This document shows, piece by piece, positions 33,356 to 44,473 of a stretch of 64,000 bases of DNA. The stretch covers positions 1-64,000 of the forward strand of contig JAIXMP010000020.1 of NCBI GenBank assembly GCA_025677815.1. The letters run 5' to 3'. The position numbers were made by a program, and so were the translations under genes. The stretch comes from Phascolomyces articulosus (lineage: Eukaryota > Mucoromycota > Mucoromycetes > Mucorales > Lichtheimiaceae). The number at the start of each line of letters is the position of its first letter. Position 1 is the stretch's first letter. The notes below the pieces were generated by a model. The model ran no database searches. It was given only the letters and a program-made list of their open reading frames with translations, and was not told the origin of the DNA.

Positions 33356-35693
33356 ATGGCTGAAAACCAGAAAGAGAGCTTGGCTTTGTCCATTCGCGCA
33401 CAAGAAGAAAAAATTAAACAACTTAGAACCAACAATGCTGAAACGACTGATATTGATGCTGAAATTGCATCATTGAAGGGCTTGAAACAACAACTTGACG
33501 CTTTGACTGGTGGCAAAAAGAAGAAAGCTGGCAAGAATGCTTTTACCTTAAAAACTGCAAAGGTATATTGTTTTCGTGATAAATGGATTTTATTTCATTT
33601 TATTTTGGTTTACAATCCAATGATATAGAGAAGAAAAAATATACATCAAATTCTAACATTCTTTTCTTTTCTTTATTTATATAGGGTACCAAAGATCACA
33701 ATGACAAAGAAATGGCTATTCGTGAAAAGGTGTTTTCCACCATCACTAAAGTGTTCAAGAAACACGGTGCTGTCACTATTGATACACCTGTATTTGAGCT
33801 CAAGGTATATATATATTCACTATACTTTATAAAAATACGATGTGACGGAGAATGCATATATTAACTGTGTACCTGGATTTATGGATATCGACAAGTAGGA
33901 AATTCTTGCTGGCAAATATGGTGAAGATAGTAAATTGATTTATGATTTGGCAGATCAAGGCGGTGAAGAATGTTCGCTCCGTTATGATTTGACAGTAAGT
34001 AATTTAAATCATTTGTATATGAGATGGAAGGATAAATAAATAAAGATAGAAGTGAAATGGGGTTTTTTGAGCTTACCGATACGTTGTCAATTCTAAATTG
34101 TTTTTTAGGTACCATTTGCTCGTTTCCTTGCAATGAATGGTAAGGAATACCAAAACTTTAAGCGATACCACATTGCTAAGGTCTATCGTCGTGATCAACC
34201 TGCTATGACTAAGGGCCGTATGAGAGAATTCTACCAATGTGTAAGTTATTAACTCCAAGGAAATTGTATTGGACGGGTAATAAATTTAATATCCGTGAAA
34301 AAAAGGAGGTGAGGAGAATATGAGATACATTAATATTCTTGTTATACTCTATATAGGATTTTGATATTGCTGGTACATATGATTCCATGATTGCAGATTC
34401 TGAAATCTTGAAGATCTTAACTGAAGCATTGGATAATTTGGAAGTTGGTCAATATACCATCAAGGTAAAATAAGGAAAAGAAGTATGGCATACTCTGATA
34501 CTGTGATTTATTTGATACTGACTGATATTTTCCAACACATGAATCTAGATTAATCACAGAAAGATTTTGGATGGTATTTTCGAAGTTTGTGGTGTACCTG
34601 AAGAAAAAATTCGTCCTATTTCCTCTGCTGTAGATAAGCTTGACAAGGTAAGGCATAAGCAAATTGGATGGAAGAAAGGATGGATCAAAAATAGTGTGAT
34701 GACCCAAGACCTAACTTATATATTTATTTTAAAAGTTATCATGGGAAGATGTCAAGAAGGAAATGACTGAAGAAAAGGGTCTGCCTAGTGATGTTGCAGA
34801 CAAGATTGGTGAATATGTCAAGTTGAAGGGTAGCAGAGATTTGTTGGAAAAGCTTAAGGCCGATGAAACCTTGACCAAGAATGCTAGTGCATCAAAGGGT
34901 CTCGAAGATATGACTACCTTGTTTGATTATTTGGATATCTTTGATATTACTCACAAGGTATTATATATTTAGAGATTATGTGGATGGGATAGCCCTTGGT
35001 TTGAATTACTAAACAAGGATCTGTTATGTCTTTTTTTTTTTTTACCAATAGATGTCACTCGATATGAGTTTAGCCCGTGGTCTTGACTACTATACCGGTA
35101 TCATTTACGAAGCCGTTACCGAAAAATCTGCTCCTCCAGCCATGGCTGAAGGCAAGAAGCCTAAGACCAAGGCCAACTCCGATGAGTTGGATGAATCTAC
35201 TGTTGGTGTTGGTTCAATTGCTGCTGGTGGCCGTTACGATAATTTGGTCGGTATGTTTTCAGGTGTCAACAAAAAGGGTCAACCTAACCTTCAAATCCCA
35301 TGTGTGGGTGTCTCTATTGGTGTTGAACGTGTCTTCTCTATTTTGATGTCCAAGCAAAAGGCCGAAGATATCAAGAGTAATGAAACTGAAGTCTATGTCG
35401 TTTCTGTGGGAGATGGTTTGCTCAAGGAACGTATGGAAATTGCCAATGAATTGTGGAAGAATGATATCAAGGCATCCTTCATGTTCAAGAATAAGCCCAA
35501 GTTGGATAAGCAATGGAATGCTTGTGAAAAGGATCATATTCCTTTAGCTGTTATTATTGGTCGTGATGAATTGGATAAGGGTGAAATTCGTATCAAGGAC
35601 ATGCGAAGTAAGGATGAAGGTCAAGGTGGTGGTGTGACTATTCAACGTAACAATATGGTTCAAGAAATTAAGGATCGTTTGGCACTAATGTAA
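33356..35693 (+). CDS. Histidyl-tRNA synthetase, cytosolic
   Basis: Eight exons are 33356-33562, 33685-33804, 33899-33994, 34109-34240, 34357-34464, 34549-34647, 34736-34957 and 35052-35693, giving 541 residues. An N-terminal WHEP domain (about 4-50, lysine-rich helices) precedes the class II core. Motif 2 is [15 protein letters not shown] with Arg168/Arg169. The histidine-binding HisA motif [10 protein letters not shown] is at 335-344. The anticodon-binding alpha/beta domain occupies the last about 100 residues ([10 protein letters not shown] onward). It charges tRNA-His with histidine. The first ATG gives no mitochondrial presequence. Yeast makes both forms from one gene by alternative starts, but no upstream in-frame start is evident here. 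A Gcn4-type site lies upstream. Confidence 0.95.
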
Positions 35694-36597
35694 AAGATGT
35701 AGCTATATATATGAATATATCTTTTATTGTTTTAAAGCAAAAACATTATTACGTTTGATTTTACATAGAAGCTCTCTTATCATCTCCTTTTCATAATAAC
35801 CTAAAAAATTTGTATACATTCCACTATTAAAAAAAGCAAATGCATTTTCTGTTTTATAAACTAAAATGATTTATATTGGACAAATCGTAATGAACTACGT
35901 GGAATGAAGATATTTATTTATTTCTGTGATAAAAACCGAAATTAATTAAAGTTTATAAATATATTTATATATTTATTCATTTTCTTCTATTCATCTATAG
36001 CAACTTCTACTAAATATAAATACATTTACTTTGTATATATGAATATAAATATACATATTAGAACATCGTTACCCGTTTATGAATGTCAATACTACTCAAA
36101 ACTCAGGGACGTATTAAACACGAGTAAAGAAATGACAGTAATAAGCATGTGATATAAAAGATCATTATATGTTAATATCGATAGACAAGGATTTCTCGGC
36201 TCATATACGAGGGTTTAATGTCGTACCGGGACGACAAGAAAAAACTTTATGAATAATCATCATTTTCAACAAAAAAGTGTCACTCGAAAACATATAGCTA
36301 TTTTTAAGAAAGTAAACAAAAACAATGCATCATTTGAAACACGAAACAAGTTTATTTGACAGTGACTTAATTAAACGGAAATAACATTTACTCTTCCTCT
36401 GATACCATGGAAAAGTTTTAAAGCACATGCCAACTGCATGCAGGGTTTTTTTTTTTGGGACTCTGGATGATGCGGAGTTGCGGTTCTTTTTGACCAACAC
36501 GCTTCGTTTAAGCTTTTCGGTTCTTCCTTTCAACCTTTTTTTTTTTTACCTCTCCTTCATTTTCTTTCATTGACCTCGAAAAGACGGCCTTTTAAGG
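35694..36597. other. Intergenic, lunapark promoter side
   Basis: About 900 bp of AT-rich sequence. No gene or repeat is recognised. T-rich tracts (about 36445-36455 and 36535-36547) precede the lunapark start. Confidence 0.5.
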
Positions 36598-38177
36598 ATG
36601 GGTGCTTTATTATCAAAGCAAAAGGTATATTGAATTAAGAAATCCGGGATCATTAATGGAAATGCTCATAATGCCAATCCCATTATGTGGGTTCTTTTAC
36701 TTTTTTGAAGAGCGACCCAAACGATTATGAACAGATACTCTCAGAACTCGACGAAAAGATTCAAAAAGCAGAAGTGAGACTTTCAGAAATCAAGATTCGT
36801 GAACGTCGAACAGGAGTATTATGGATAATATATGGAACAATAGCTTGGGCAGCTTTCTTGTTATACAGCTTTATTTCACTTCATGATAGTGAAAGCGTGG
36901 ATTGGAATTTTATTATGACCCTCTTACCTGTTCTCGTGATTCCTTTGGGGTAAGGACAGGAAAAATAAGAAGAAAAGTACAAGGAGCAAATAAGCCTATA
37001 TAATATCGGTTGAGTATCTGCTAGTTTACTGAATATCCTCATTCTTGCTCTTCTTATTTTATCAGAATTTATTATACGCGTCGATTATTAAAATGGTTCT
37101 ATACTCGAAAACAAACCAATGAAGAAGCAAACTTGGCAGCATTACGCGCTCAACAAAAACTCAAGGTCGAAGAGCTGAAAAAGAAAACCTCTTATTATAC
37201 AACAAAATCATTGTTGGAACGATACGATTTGGCTGCTGCACAAAAGAAAAAACAAGAGCAGGAACAAGCACAAAGGAATGGTCAAGCCACTGCTAGGGCA
37301 ACAGCACGTCAACAACCGGGGCAACCAGGACAACTGAGACAAAGGAATGGAGGTGAGTGTATAAGGGCATTACTGTCGTACATTACAGGAAGAGAGGGGA
37401 AGAACGGGGAAAAAAGGGAAGAAAATTGGATGGATTATTGACATTAATATTTATTAGGCCCGGGTCCAGGTCCATTGCCGCCACAACAAAAGGGCCAGGG
37501 CATGATGCATCCTCAACAACAACAACAGCAACGACAAAATGGCCTAGCACCTAACCATGGTGCAGTAGCAGGAGGAGGAGTTGGTGTACCAAGACAGCCT
37601 ATGCAACAACAACAGCAGCAGCCAAGAGAACGTCAATGGTATGATAAATTAGTGGATGCATTAGTAGGAGAAGAAGGACCTGAGACAAAATATGCTTTAA
37701 TATGCCGTCACTGTTTCACGCATAATGGGTTGGTTTTACCTCAAGAAATCGACTACATCCGTAAGTTTGAATTTCAACAATTGGATAGATCATGTGAAAC
37801 TGTATTATTATATTTTTGAGAAAATACCATCCTAACTTCTTTATTTGATATATTTATTAGAATATACATGTCCAAATTGTAAACAATTTAACCCAGCACG
37901 AAAGATGGCAGTTGCTCCACCATCACCTACACCACCCTCATCGACACCATCCCAACAACCACAGCAACAACAACAATTACCATCAGATGAAAACAAAACC
38001 GAAAATGGTACCGAGCCTATTTCACCTGAAATGAGACAAGTCAATGGTAAAACTCATCATGAACAAGAGGTATCACCTGTACCTGAAGCTGAACCTTATG
38101 AGGTGCCGGATGAAGATAACGAGAAGAATGATGTTTCTAATAATATTGCAAATACCGAAGAAATCAAGGCTTCATAA
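36598..38177 (+). CDS. Lunapark, ER three-way-junction protein
   Basis: Exons are 36598-36624, 36711-36949, 37066-37352, 37458-37760 and 37861-38177, giving 390 residues. The N-terminus MGALLSKQ fits the N-myristoylation pattern (Gly2, Ser6), as in animal lunapark. Then come a coiled coil (ELDEKIQKAEVRLSEIK), two membrane spans (GVLWIIYGTIAWAAFLLYSF and a second around MTLLPVLVIPLG), another coiled coil with SLLERYDLAAAQKKK, Gln/Pro-rich linkers and the zinc ribbon. The ribbon is WYDKLVDALVGEEG...ICRHC...YTCPNC, four Cys in two pairs. The acidic tail holds cytosolic residues. The protein stabilises ER tubule junctions together with Sey1/atlastin. The first exon is only 9 codons but carries the conserved lipid-anchor start. 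Confidence 0.92.
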
Positions 38178-38950
38178 TCAAATTATCATTTTTCATTCTT
38201 CCACTTCACCTCCATATAAAAACATTCCCACATATCTTTTAATTTGTTATCGCTGGTCATATTCACATCCATTGTATCATTTCTTTAGTATCCATTCATA
38301 TTCATTTTTTTTTTTACGTTGATATCAACCTTTTTTTCCATATCTATATATTATTATTAGGCTTTTTTCATTTGCAGTACTGAAAGTATAATAACTATGA
38401 ACTATCATTGTTTTTACAACCCCCCCTTCAAAAATATCCCAACATGAAAAAATATTATATAACCGTGGGTAAACAAAAACTTTTAAAAAAGATATGCTAA
38501 GTGGTCTGATCTTTTTTTTCCTAAAAAAAGACATTATCTGATCATTTGCTTGGATAATTGATTCAAAGAAAAATAATATTAGTTAATTTACAAACAAACT
38601 TTGAGTTATGTCTCATAAAAAAAATTGTGTATAAAAGTTCATTGCGATTAAAAAGCATCAAAAACAATGTGCGTTGCGTGAGAAAAAGAAGAGTTGGGAA
38701 GTTTCAAAAGACAAAAAGATTGCGTTAAAAAGGAGATAAAGAGATAAAGCGAGTGAGATAGGGGGTGGAGTTAGTGAAGGTGTAGTGGAGTTAATAGTTA
38801 AATGTGGAGTTGGAGGGGACGAGTCATTGTACAAAAAAGAAAAATCAGAATGCTATGTATAATATAAAATATGTTTATGTGTGTTGCGTTTGTGTGTATA
38901 TATAATATATTGTGGGTGTGCGAGTGTATGAGTGTATATAATATAAACTT
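38178..38950. other. Convergent 3' intergenic region
   Basis: About 770 bp between the stops of lunapark (+) and the mitochondrial-type protein (-). The stretch about 38740-38900 is G/T-rich with GTGTGTGT-like runs. No gene is seen. Confidence 0.5.
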
Positions 38951-39989
38951 TTACTTTGTCTGCTGTTTCCTGTCTATCATTGAAATGGATCTTTGTCGTC
39001 TTGTACGTTGTCTATATTGTTGCATCCACATGGTTCGTTTTTTTGCTTCAGCTGCTGTTGAAGCATGAATAATAGGTCTATTGGAACCACGTCTTCTACC
39101 GTTTTCTTCTGCTTGTAAATCCAAATCTTCCTGTTGCTGCTGTTGTTGTCGTTGTTGTAGCTTATCTTGCATAGCTGTCAAATAATCAACCACTTCATCA
39201 CTATCTGGCATATGGAAAATAGGCATTGATTGATCTACATGAAGAGCTTCCATATCATCGTATACTGAATGTCCATCTTCAAAACTTAATGTAACAACGG
39301 TTCCATCCTCTTCTGTAAACATGTCCGAATTCGGATCGTTATTGTTTTCGGAATTAGGTGATTGAGGTGGTTCAAAAGGTCTAAGGTTCATCATGTATCG
39401 TGACATCTCTTCTTCTTCTATTAAGATAAGTATCGAGAGAAAAAGGAAATATTCATATTTATCAGTAAAAATAAAATACTTTCTTCCCCTCCCCTTTTCC
39501 CCAACAATGAAGCCTTTTTCTAACACAATTCATACCAGCACTGAATGCTCCTTCTTCATCTTTAGGTTGTTCTATACCCAACATCTTTTGGATTTTATTA
39601 GGTCCTTGATGATGATGTTGTCGTGATGCTGTCGTTGAAGTAAAGAAAGGTCGTTCTTCATCGGCTGACAAGCCTAATAATGGTCGATGTAAAGAAAAGA
39701 AAGCATTGTGTGCAAATTCAGCCTCTGGCATATTCACCACAGGCATAAATGATAATTGCTCTCGGACCACTTCATCTTGTTCTCGTGATTGTTGTTGCTG
39801 TTGTTGCTGTTGTGTTGTAGGGACTTGATTGGTTTGGTCATTATCTTTATTGTTACTACTATTGCTACTTCCATTGCTATTACGATCATTATCACGATAG
39901 GAAGAAGAATAAAAACGACTGGTCGCTTGTGTTGTGATCAATGAACGAGTAATGGTTCGTCCTGGGATACGACAAATTGTTGATATCAT
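38951..39989 (-). CDS. Putative mitochondrial protein of unknown function
   Basis: Exons (minus) are 39989-39536 and 39417-38951, giving 306 residues. The first about 32 residues (MISTICRIPGRTITRSLITT, then QATSRFYSSSYR) are rich in Arg, Ser and Thr and lack acidic residues, a typical mitochondrial presequence. A Ser/Asn/Gln-rich linker follows, then more conserved-looking blocks: FAHNAFFSLHRPLLGLS, RPFF, KIQKMLGIEQ, EMSRYMMNLRPFEPP and a very basic C-terminus (AAEAKKRTMWMQQYRQRTRR). A basic tail and small size would suit a mitochondrial ribosomal or ribosome-assembly protein, but I do not recognise the family. TGACTCA occurs 142 bp upstream, at a frequency compatible with chance. Confidence 0.7.
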
Positions 39990-41553
39990 GGTTTTATTTA
40001 TATATATTTATATAGAGAGTGTGTCGTATATGTGCGTTGTATATATTAGTTGTTGGAAAAAGAATAAGAAAGAAGGAAATTAGGTTTTCTTCTTTCCCGC
40101 TCGTTCTCTTTCATAACAACACTCACAGGGTGACTCACTCTCACACGGTTGAGTAATATCCATATTAACCCCGCAACAGATAGTATGACGCATTGGTAAG
40201 TTGGAATAATATCATTTTTGGCCTCTATCTTTATCTTTCTGGTTTTAATTGCTGATTATACCAATATAAACCACAGCCTTTTATTACTATTACTACTTTT
40301 ATTATTATTCCCACTTTTACTATTAAAACGATCCTTATTATAATAGATAAGCGTATTAAGAATCATATTTTGTATTTATTTTTAATCTAGGTTCCGTGGA
40401 AGAGGATCAAATTAAATCCGAGAATACCCGAGTTTGGTAATATAAAAGAAATGTAGTATCATTTGGTATCATCATTGAATCATGGACGATTATTCGATCT
40501 TATGCCATGATTTCAAATGAAATCAAGCATGCATAGTTTTCTTTGATTCATTTAAACAATGATCAACTGGGTTACGTATATCTCCATTTAGAAAAAATGA
40601 CGTTATTATTAATATGATGTTTGATCAGGGCTTTTTTTTTTGTTATTGGCAATTTTGTAATTTGATTACCTCCGCTACCCAAACACCAATGCTGTTATAT
40701 AATTCGTTACCAATAATTTTGTTTGTCGGTACCTATTAACATATTGAGAAGGTGGGGATAATTTATGTTATTGGTTATTTTTATTACTGGGTAAAAACAC
40801 TTAGATATACTCCTGTTCAATGGCCATCTTTGTTTTGCTTGTTAAGATAGTTGTTTAATGGAAAACAGTAACGGACAGAGAATTTGAGTACAGTTTACAT
40901 TAGCTTTTTCTTATCTGGAACAAGACAACGGCAGAGGATTTGTTTGATATAGCGAAATACAATTCAAGTCTTACGAACTATGGAAATTCTACCATTGTTG
41001 TTGTACAATTCTAAAGCAGGATGTTACCTGGATAATATCTATGCTTTGGATCTGATCCACTCTGCCTCGCCATTATCTATCATACTGAGCTTGATTAAAT
41101 CTTCGTGGAGATCAAAATGTGAGATTATTTATTATATCATCATCAAGAGACGTTAGTTTTCATGCATTCGGTTCATTCTTTTGTTCCCGTGTTGTATTTC
41201 ATTGGTTTCAAAATAGTCTTGGATTGGAGATTATTCGATGTATTTTAGTAATTAAATAACGAACATTGATAAATCTATTACTTTAAATATATCTTTATTA
41301 AGACTAATGTACAGCAGCTTGCTGCATCACAAATATTAAACGAATCATGTCTTATTCTCAAGGATGAAGAGGAATAGATGGAATGACATATACAGCTATA
41401 ATTATACGTCGCATTAAAGATGGTAATATTTGTCACACAGACCAAAAAAAAGAAAATCACGCCTCGTTATAGATAAGGGTACGCTGCGGAAACAGTCAAA
41501 ATAACAACACCTTTCTTTTTTATTATTATTTTCTACTTAAGCAGTATGGTGCC
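39990..41553. other. Intergenic between divergent genes
   Basis: About 1.56 kb between the mitochondrial-type protein (-) and APN2 (+). AT-rich, with ATT/TTA-rich runs (about 40285-40345). No gene or RNA is recognised. Confidence 0.5.
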
Positions 41554-43700
41554 ATGAGGATCCTGACATGGAATATTAACGGTCTTTCGACAACTCTTCA
41601 TTATCACCCCTGGTCCGAAACAAAATCCTATGAGGTAATTTATGATAAAAATGAGGATAGTGGGGAAAAAAAACGACCAATTCTAAATCAACAATCACTA
41701 TTTTATTTGTTGCATGCTTAGAATTTATTTAACGCTTTAGAAGCAAATATTATATGGTAAAAATCTTTTTAGATCATGGAGGAAGAAAAACACAAAATTC
41801 AATTCAACTTATTCATATTTTGTTTTATACAGTTTACAAGAAATAAAATGCCAACGATCTAGATTGACACGCGACATGGCGGTTGTACCTGGATATGACG
41901 GGTACTTTTCCTTTTCAAAAACCAAATTAGGATATTCAGGTGTTGCCATCTATGTGAAACAACCACTACAACCAAAATGGACCGAGGAAGGAATCACTGG
42001 TGTATTAAATACGTCCCATACACCCCATGATGACCCAGAATTTCAGTCATTTCTTACCACCTCACTTTCCACCGATCCAAAGACACTGGACGCCGAAGGA
42101 CGATGTATTATTATGGATTTCAATGCTTTTATCTTGTTCAATATTTACTTTCCCAACGACGGCAATGAACAACGGATTGATTTCAAAATGGATTACCACA
42201 CTTGTGTTCGTCGTCGAATCGATGATTATTTAAAACAAGGAAGACAAGTTATTTTGGTAGGGGATATCAATTCGGTTCATGAAGAAATTGATCATTGTGA
42301 CCCAAAAAAGAGTATCAAAGATCATGAGATTGAGAATTTTAAGGATTTGCCGCAACGGGCTTGGTTGGATCAACTCCTTGTACCAAAAGGTCCTTTGGTT
42401 GATATCTGTCGTCAATATCATCCTGGTCGACGAGGCATGTTTACTTGTAAGTTTTATCCTGGCCAAGTTTTTTTTTCCCTTTCTTTATAAATATAATACG
42501 ATATTCATTTTACAGCTTTCTATACCAATTGATTAAATTAGGTTGGAATACACGATTGAATGCACGGTAAGAAAAAAAAGAACATTATTTTTCTATTATA
42601 AAAGTAGGATGGGTCACCTTGCTGAGCATCACATTTTGTATTTTTTTATTTCTGGTTTATCAATGTAGGCCTTCGAATTATGGTAAGTTGTTCATTATTT
42701 ATGCATGTTCGGTGGAAATTCATACTTATCTATTTTGGGTGTACGGAAAAATCCAGGTACTCGAATTGATTACATTCTCCCGTCCACAGGGTTAGAAAAA
42801 TGGTTTAAAGACTCGAATATTCGACCGGATATTATGGGTTCTGATCATTGTCCAGTGTACGTTGATTTTCATGATCAAATCCAAGACACACAAAATGAAT
42901 CACCAGTCTATTTGAAAGATAAAATGAAATCAGATTCGATTGAATATTCTTTACTTTTTGCAAGAAACTTTGACGAGTTTTCTGATAAGCAAAAGAAATT
43001 GTCAAGTTGGTTTGGAAAGGGGTCTGCGACAACAACAGCAACAACTCCTTCTACTAATGCTATTACTGCTACTGCAATAGCGGCATCCTCATCACCTACA
43101 ACGATGACCTCAATGCAACAACAACTGCCACAGAAACCCATTGTTATCTCACCACTAACAAGCTCAATCTCTAAAAAGAGAAAGGCGTCCACCCAACAAC
43201 TATCACCCGGAAAAGGACAAAAGTTATTAAAATCTTATTTTGATGGTGGTAGTGGTAATAGTAACAGTAAAACGAAAGAGACATGTATATCATCATCATC
43301 GACTGAATCAACTGATATATCCGATGGTAGTAAAGAAGAGGAGGAAGATATTGATATGGAATCTTTAATGAATGAGGTCAAGGAACGTCAAGATACAAAA
43401 CAGAACTGGAGTTCGTTATTTACACCTCGAGCAGCACCCTTATGCCGCTTACATCAAGAGCCTTGTAAAATGATGACGGTCACCAAGAAAGGTCCAAACC
43501 AAGGTAGAAAATTCTATGTGTGTGCAAGGTATATAAATCGATCTTTTGTTTCATGCTTATCTCGATCTGTTTTAAGACTCATCCCATTGTAACTTTTGAT
43601 CTATAGACCCTTTGGCTCAAATGAAGATTCGACTACCAAGGAATATCAATGCGACTTCTTTCAATGGAAACATGAATCTAATGCTATGAAACCGAAATGA
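41554..43700 (+). CDS. AP endonuclease 2
   Basis: Seven exons are 41554-41634, 41722-41756, 41833-42446, 42542-42566, 42669-42682, 42757-43528 and 43607-43700, giving 544 residues. Exonuclease-endonuclease-phosphatase motifs are complete: WNING at 6-10, catalytic Glu42 in LQEIKC, VGDINSVHEEIDHCD, TRIDYIL and MGSDHCPV with the catalytic His. A flexible Ser/Thr-rich region carries a PCNA-binding box QKLLKSYF (about 411-418). The C-terminal zf-GRF finger begins at CRLHQEPC (Cys486) and ends in QCDFFQWKHE. The enzyme cleaves abasic sites and removes blocked 3' ends in base excision repair. An earlier ATG at 41545 runs into a stop after two codons, so 41554 is used. Exon 5 is only 14 nt. Confidence 0.93.
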
Positions 43701-43934
43701 ATAAAAAAGGAAATATTCTATAATATATAATGATCGTCGATGATTGTGAGGTGTACAAAAAATGGCACAGGCATGAACACACGTGCAATAATGTGGTGTG
43801 GGATGCGTAAAAGATGTGTGCATGAAAAATTACAAAAAATGGGGTAAAACGTGAAAAATTACTCGTTTTGATGGCAAACTATGAATAATTTATTTGTCTA
43901 AAATGTTATGTACGCAGTGCAAAATGTATTTGTT

Positions 43935-44473
43935 TTAACAGCATTCTTCAGCAGCAAAGCAAAGACAAAGTGCTGCCAAACTAATAATAATAAATGTACT
44001 GTGAGTTTTTTCTTCTTCCATCTCTTTTTTCCAAACAATTAAATTAAGCAAAAATTTTATGTATTTACCATCCCCAACAACATGCATCGTCTGTTCGACT
44101 TTGTCTTTGTTGAATAACTACCGTTTGTGGTGGAGGAGTTGGTTGATAATAATACACTACAGAAAAGATGAATAACGAAGGATGGATGAGATTTTCTTCT
44201 ATTTCTGATCATAAAAGTAGTTCTTATTTTCACGTTACCTCCATGTTGTTCATGGGAATGAAGTGGCTGATAAGATGAAGAAGAAGAGGATGATGGGTTA
44301 TAGGGATATCCAGGAATTTGATGGTATGCAGGTGGTGGTGGTTGCTGAAAGTTATAGCTTGTATTTTTCATAGAAGGGTTGCCCTCATTGTACTGTTGTG
44401 CGTCATTGTAACATGGTGGTGGCAGAACAGGTGCTGACGTTGGTCGAAATTTATGTTGTTCGGGTGCACCCAT
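43935..44473 (-). CDS. CYSTM-family (cysteine-rich tail-anchored) protein
   Basis: Exons (minus) are 44473-44239, 44156-44069 and 43980-43935, giving 122 residues. The N-terminal two thirds is Pro/Gln/Tyr/Ser-rich and low in complexity (QQPPPPAYHQIPGYPYNP). The C-terminus, completed only by the 46-nt last exon, is DDACCWGCLAALCLCFAAEECC. This is the CYSTM module: a short hydrophobic helix packed with Cys that anchors the protein in a membrane. Members are linked to stress tolerance in plants and fungi, but the mechanism is unclear. Without splicing the frame would end at CCWGW. A GTG-initiated extension by two residues is not needed. It converges on APN2, with 234 bp between the stops. Confidence 0.85.
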
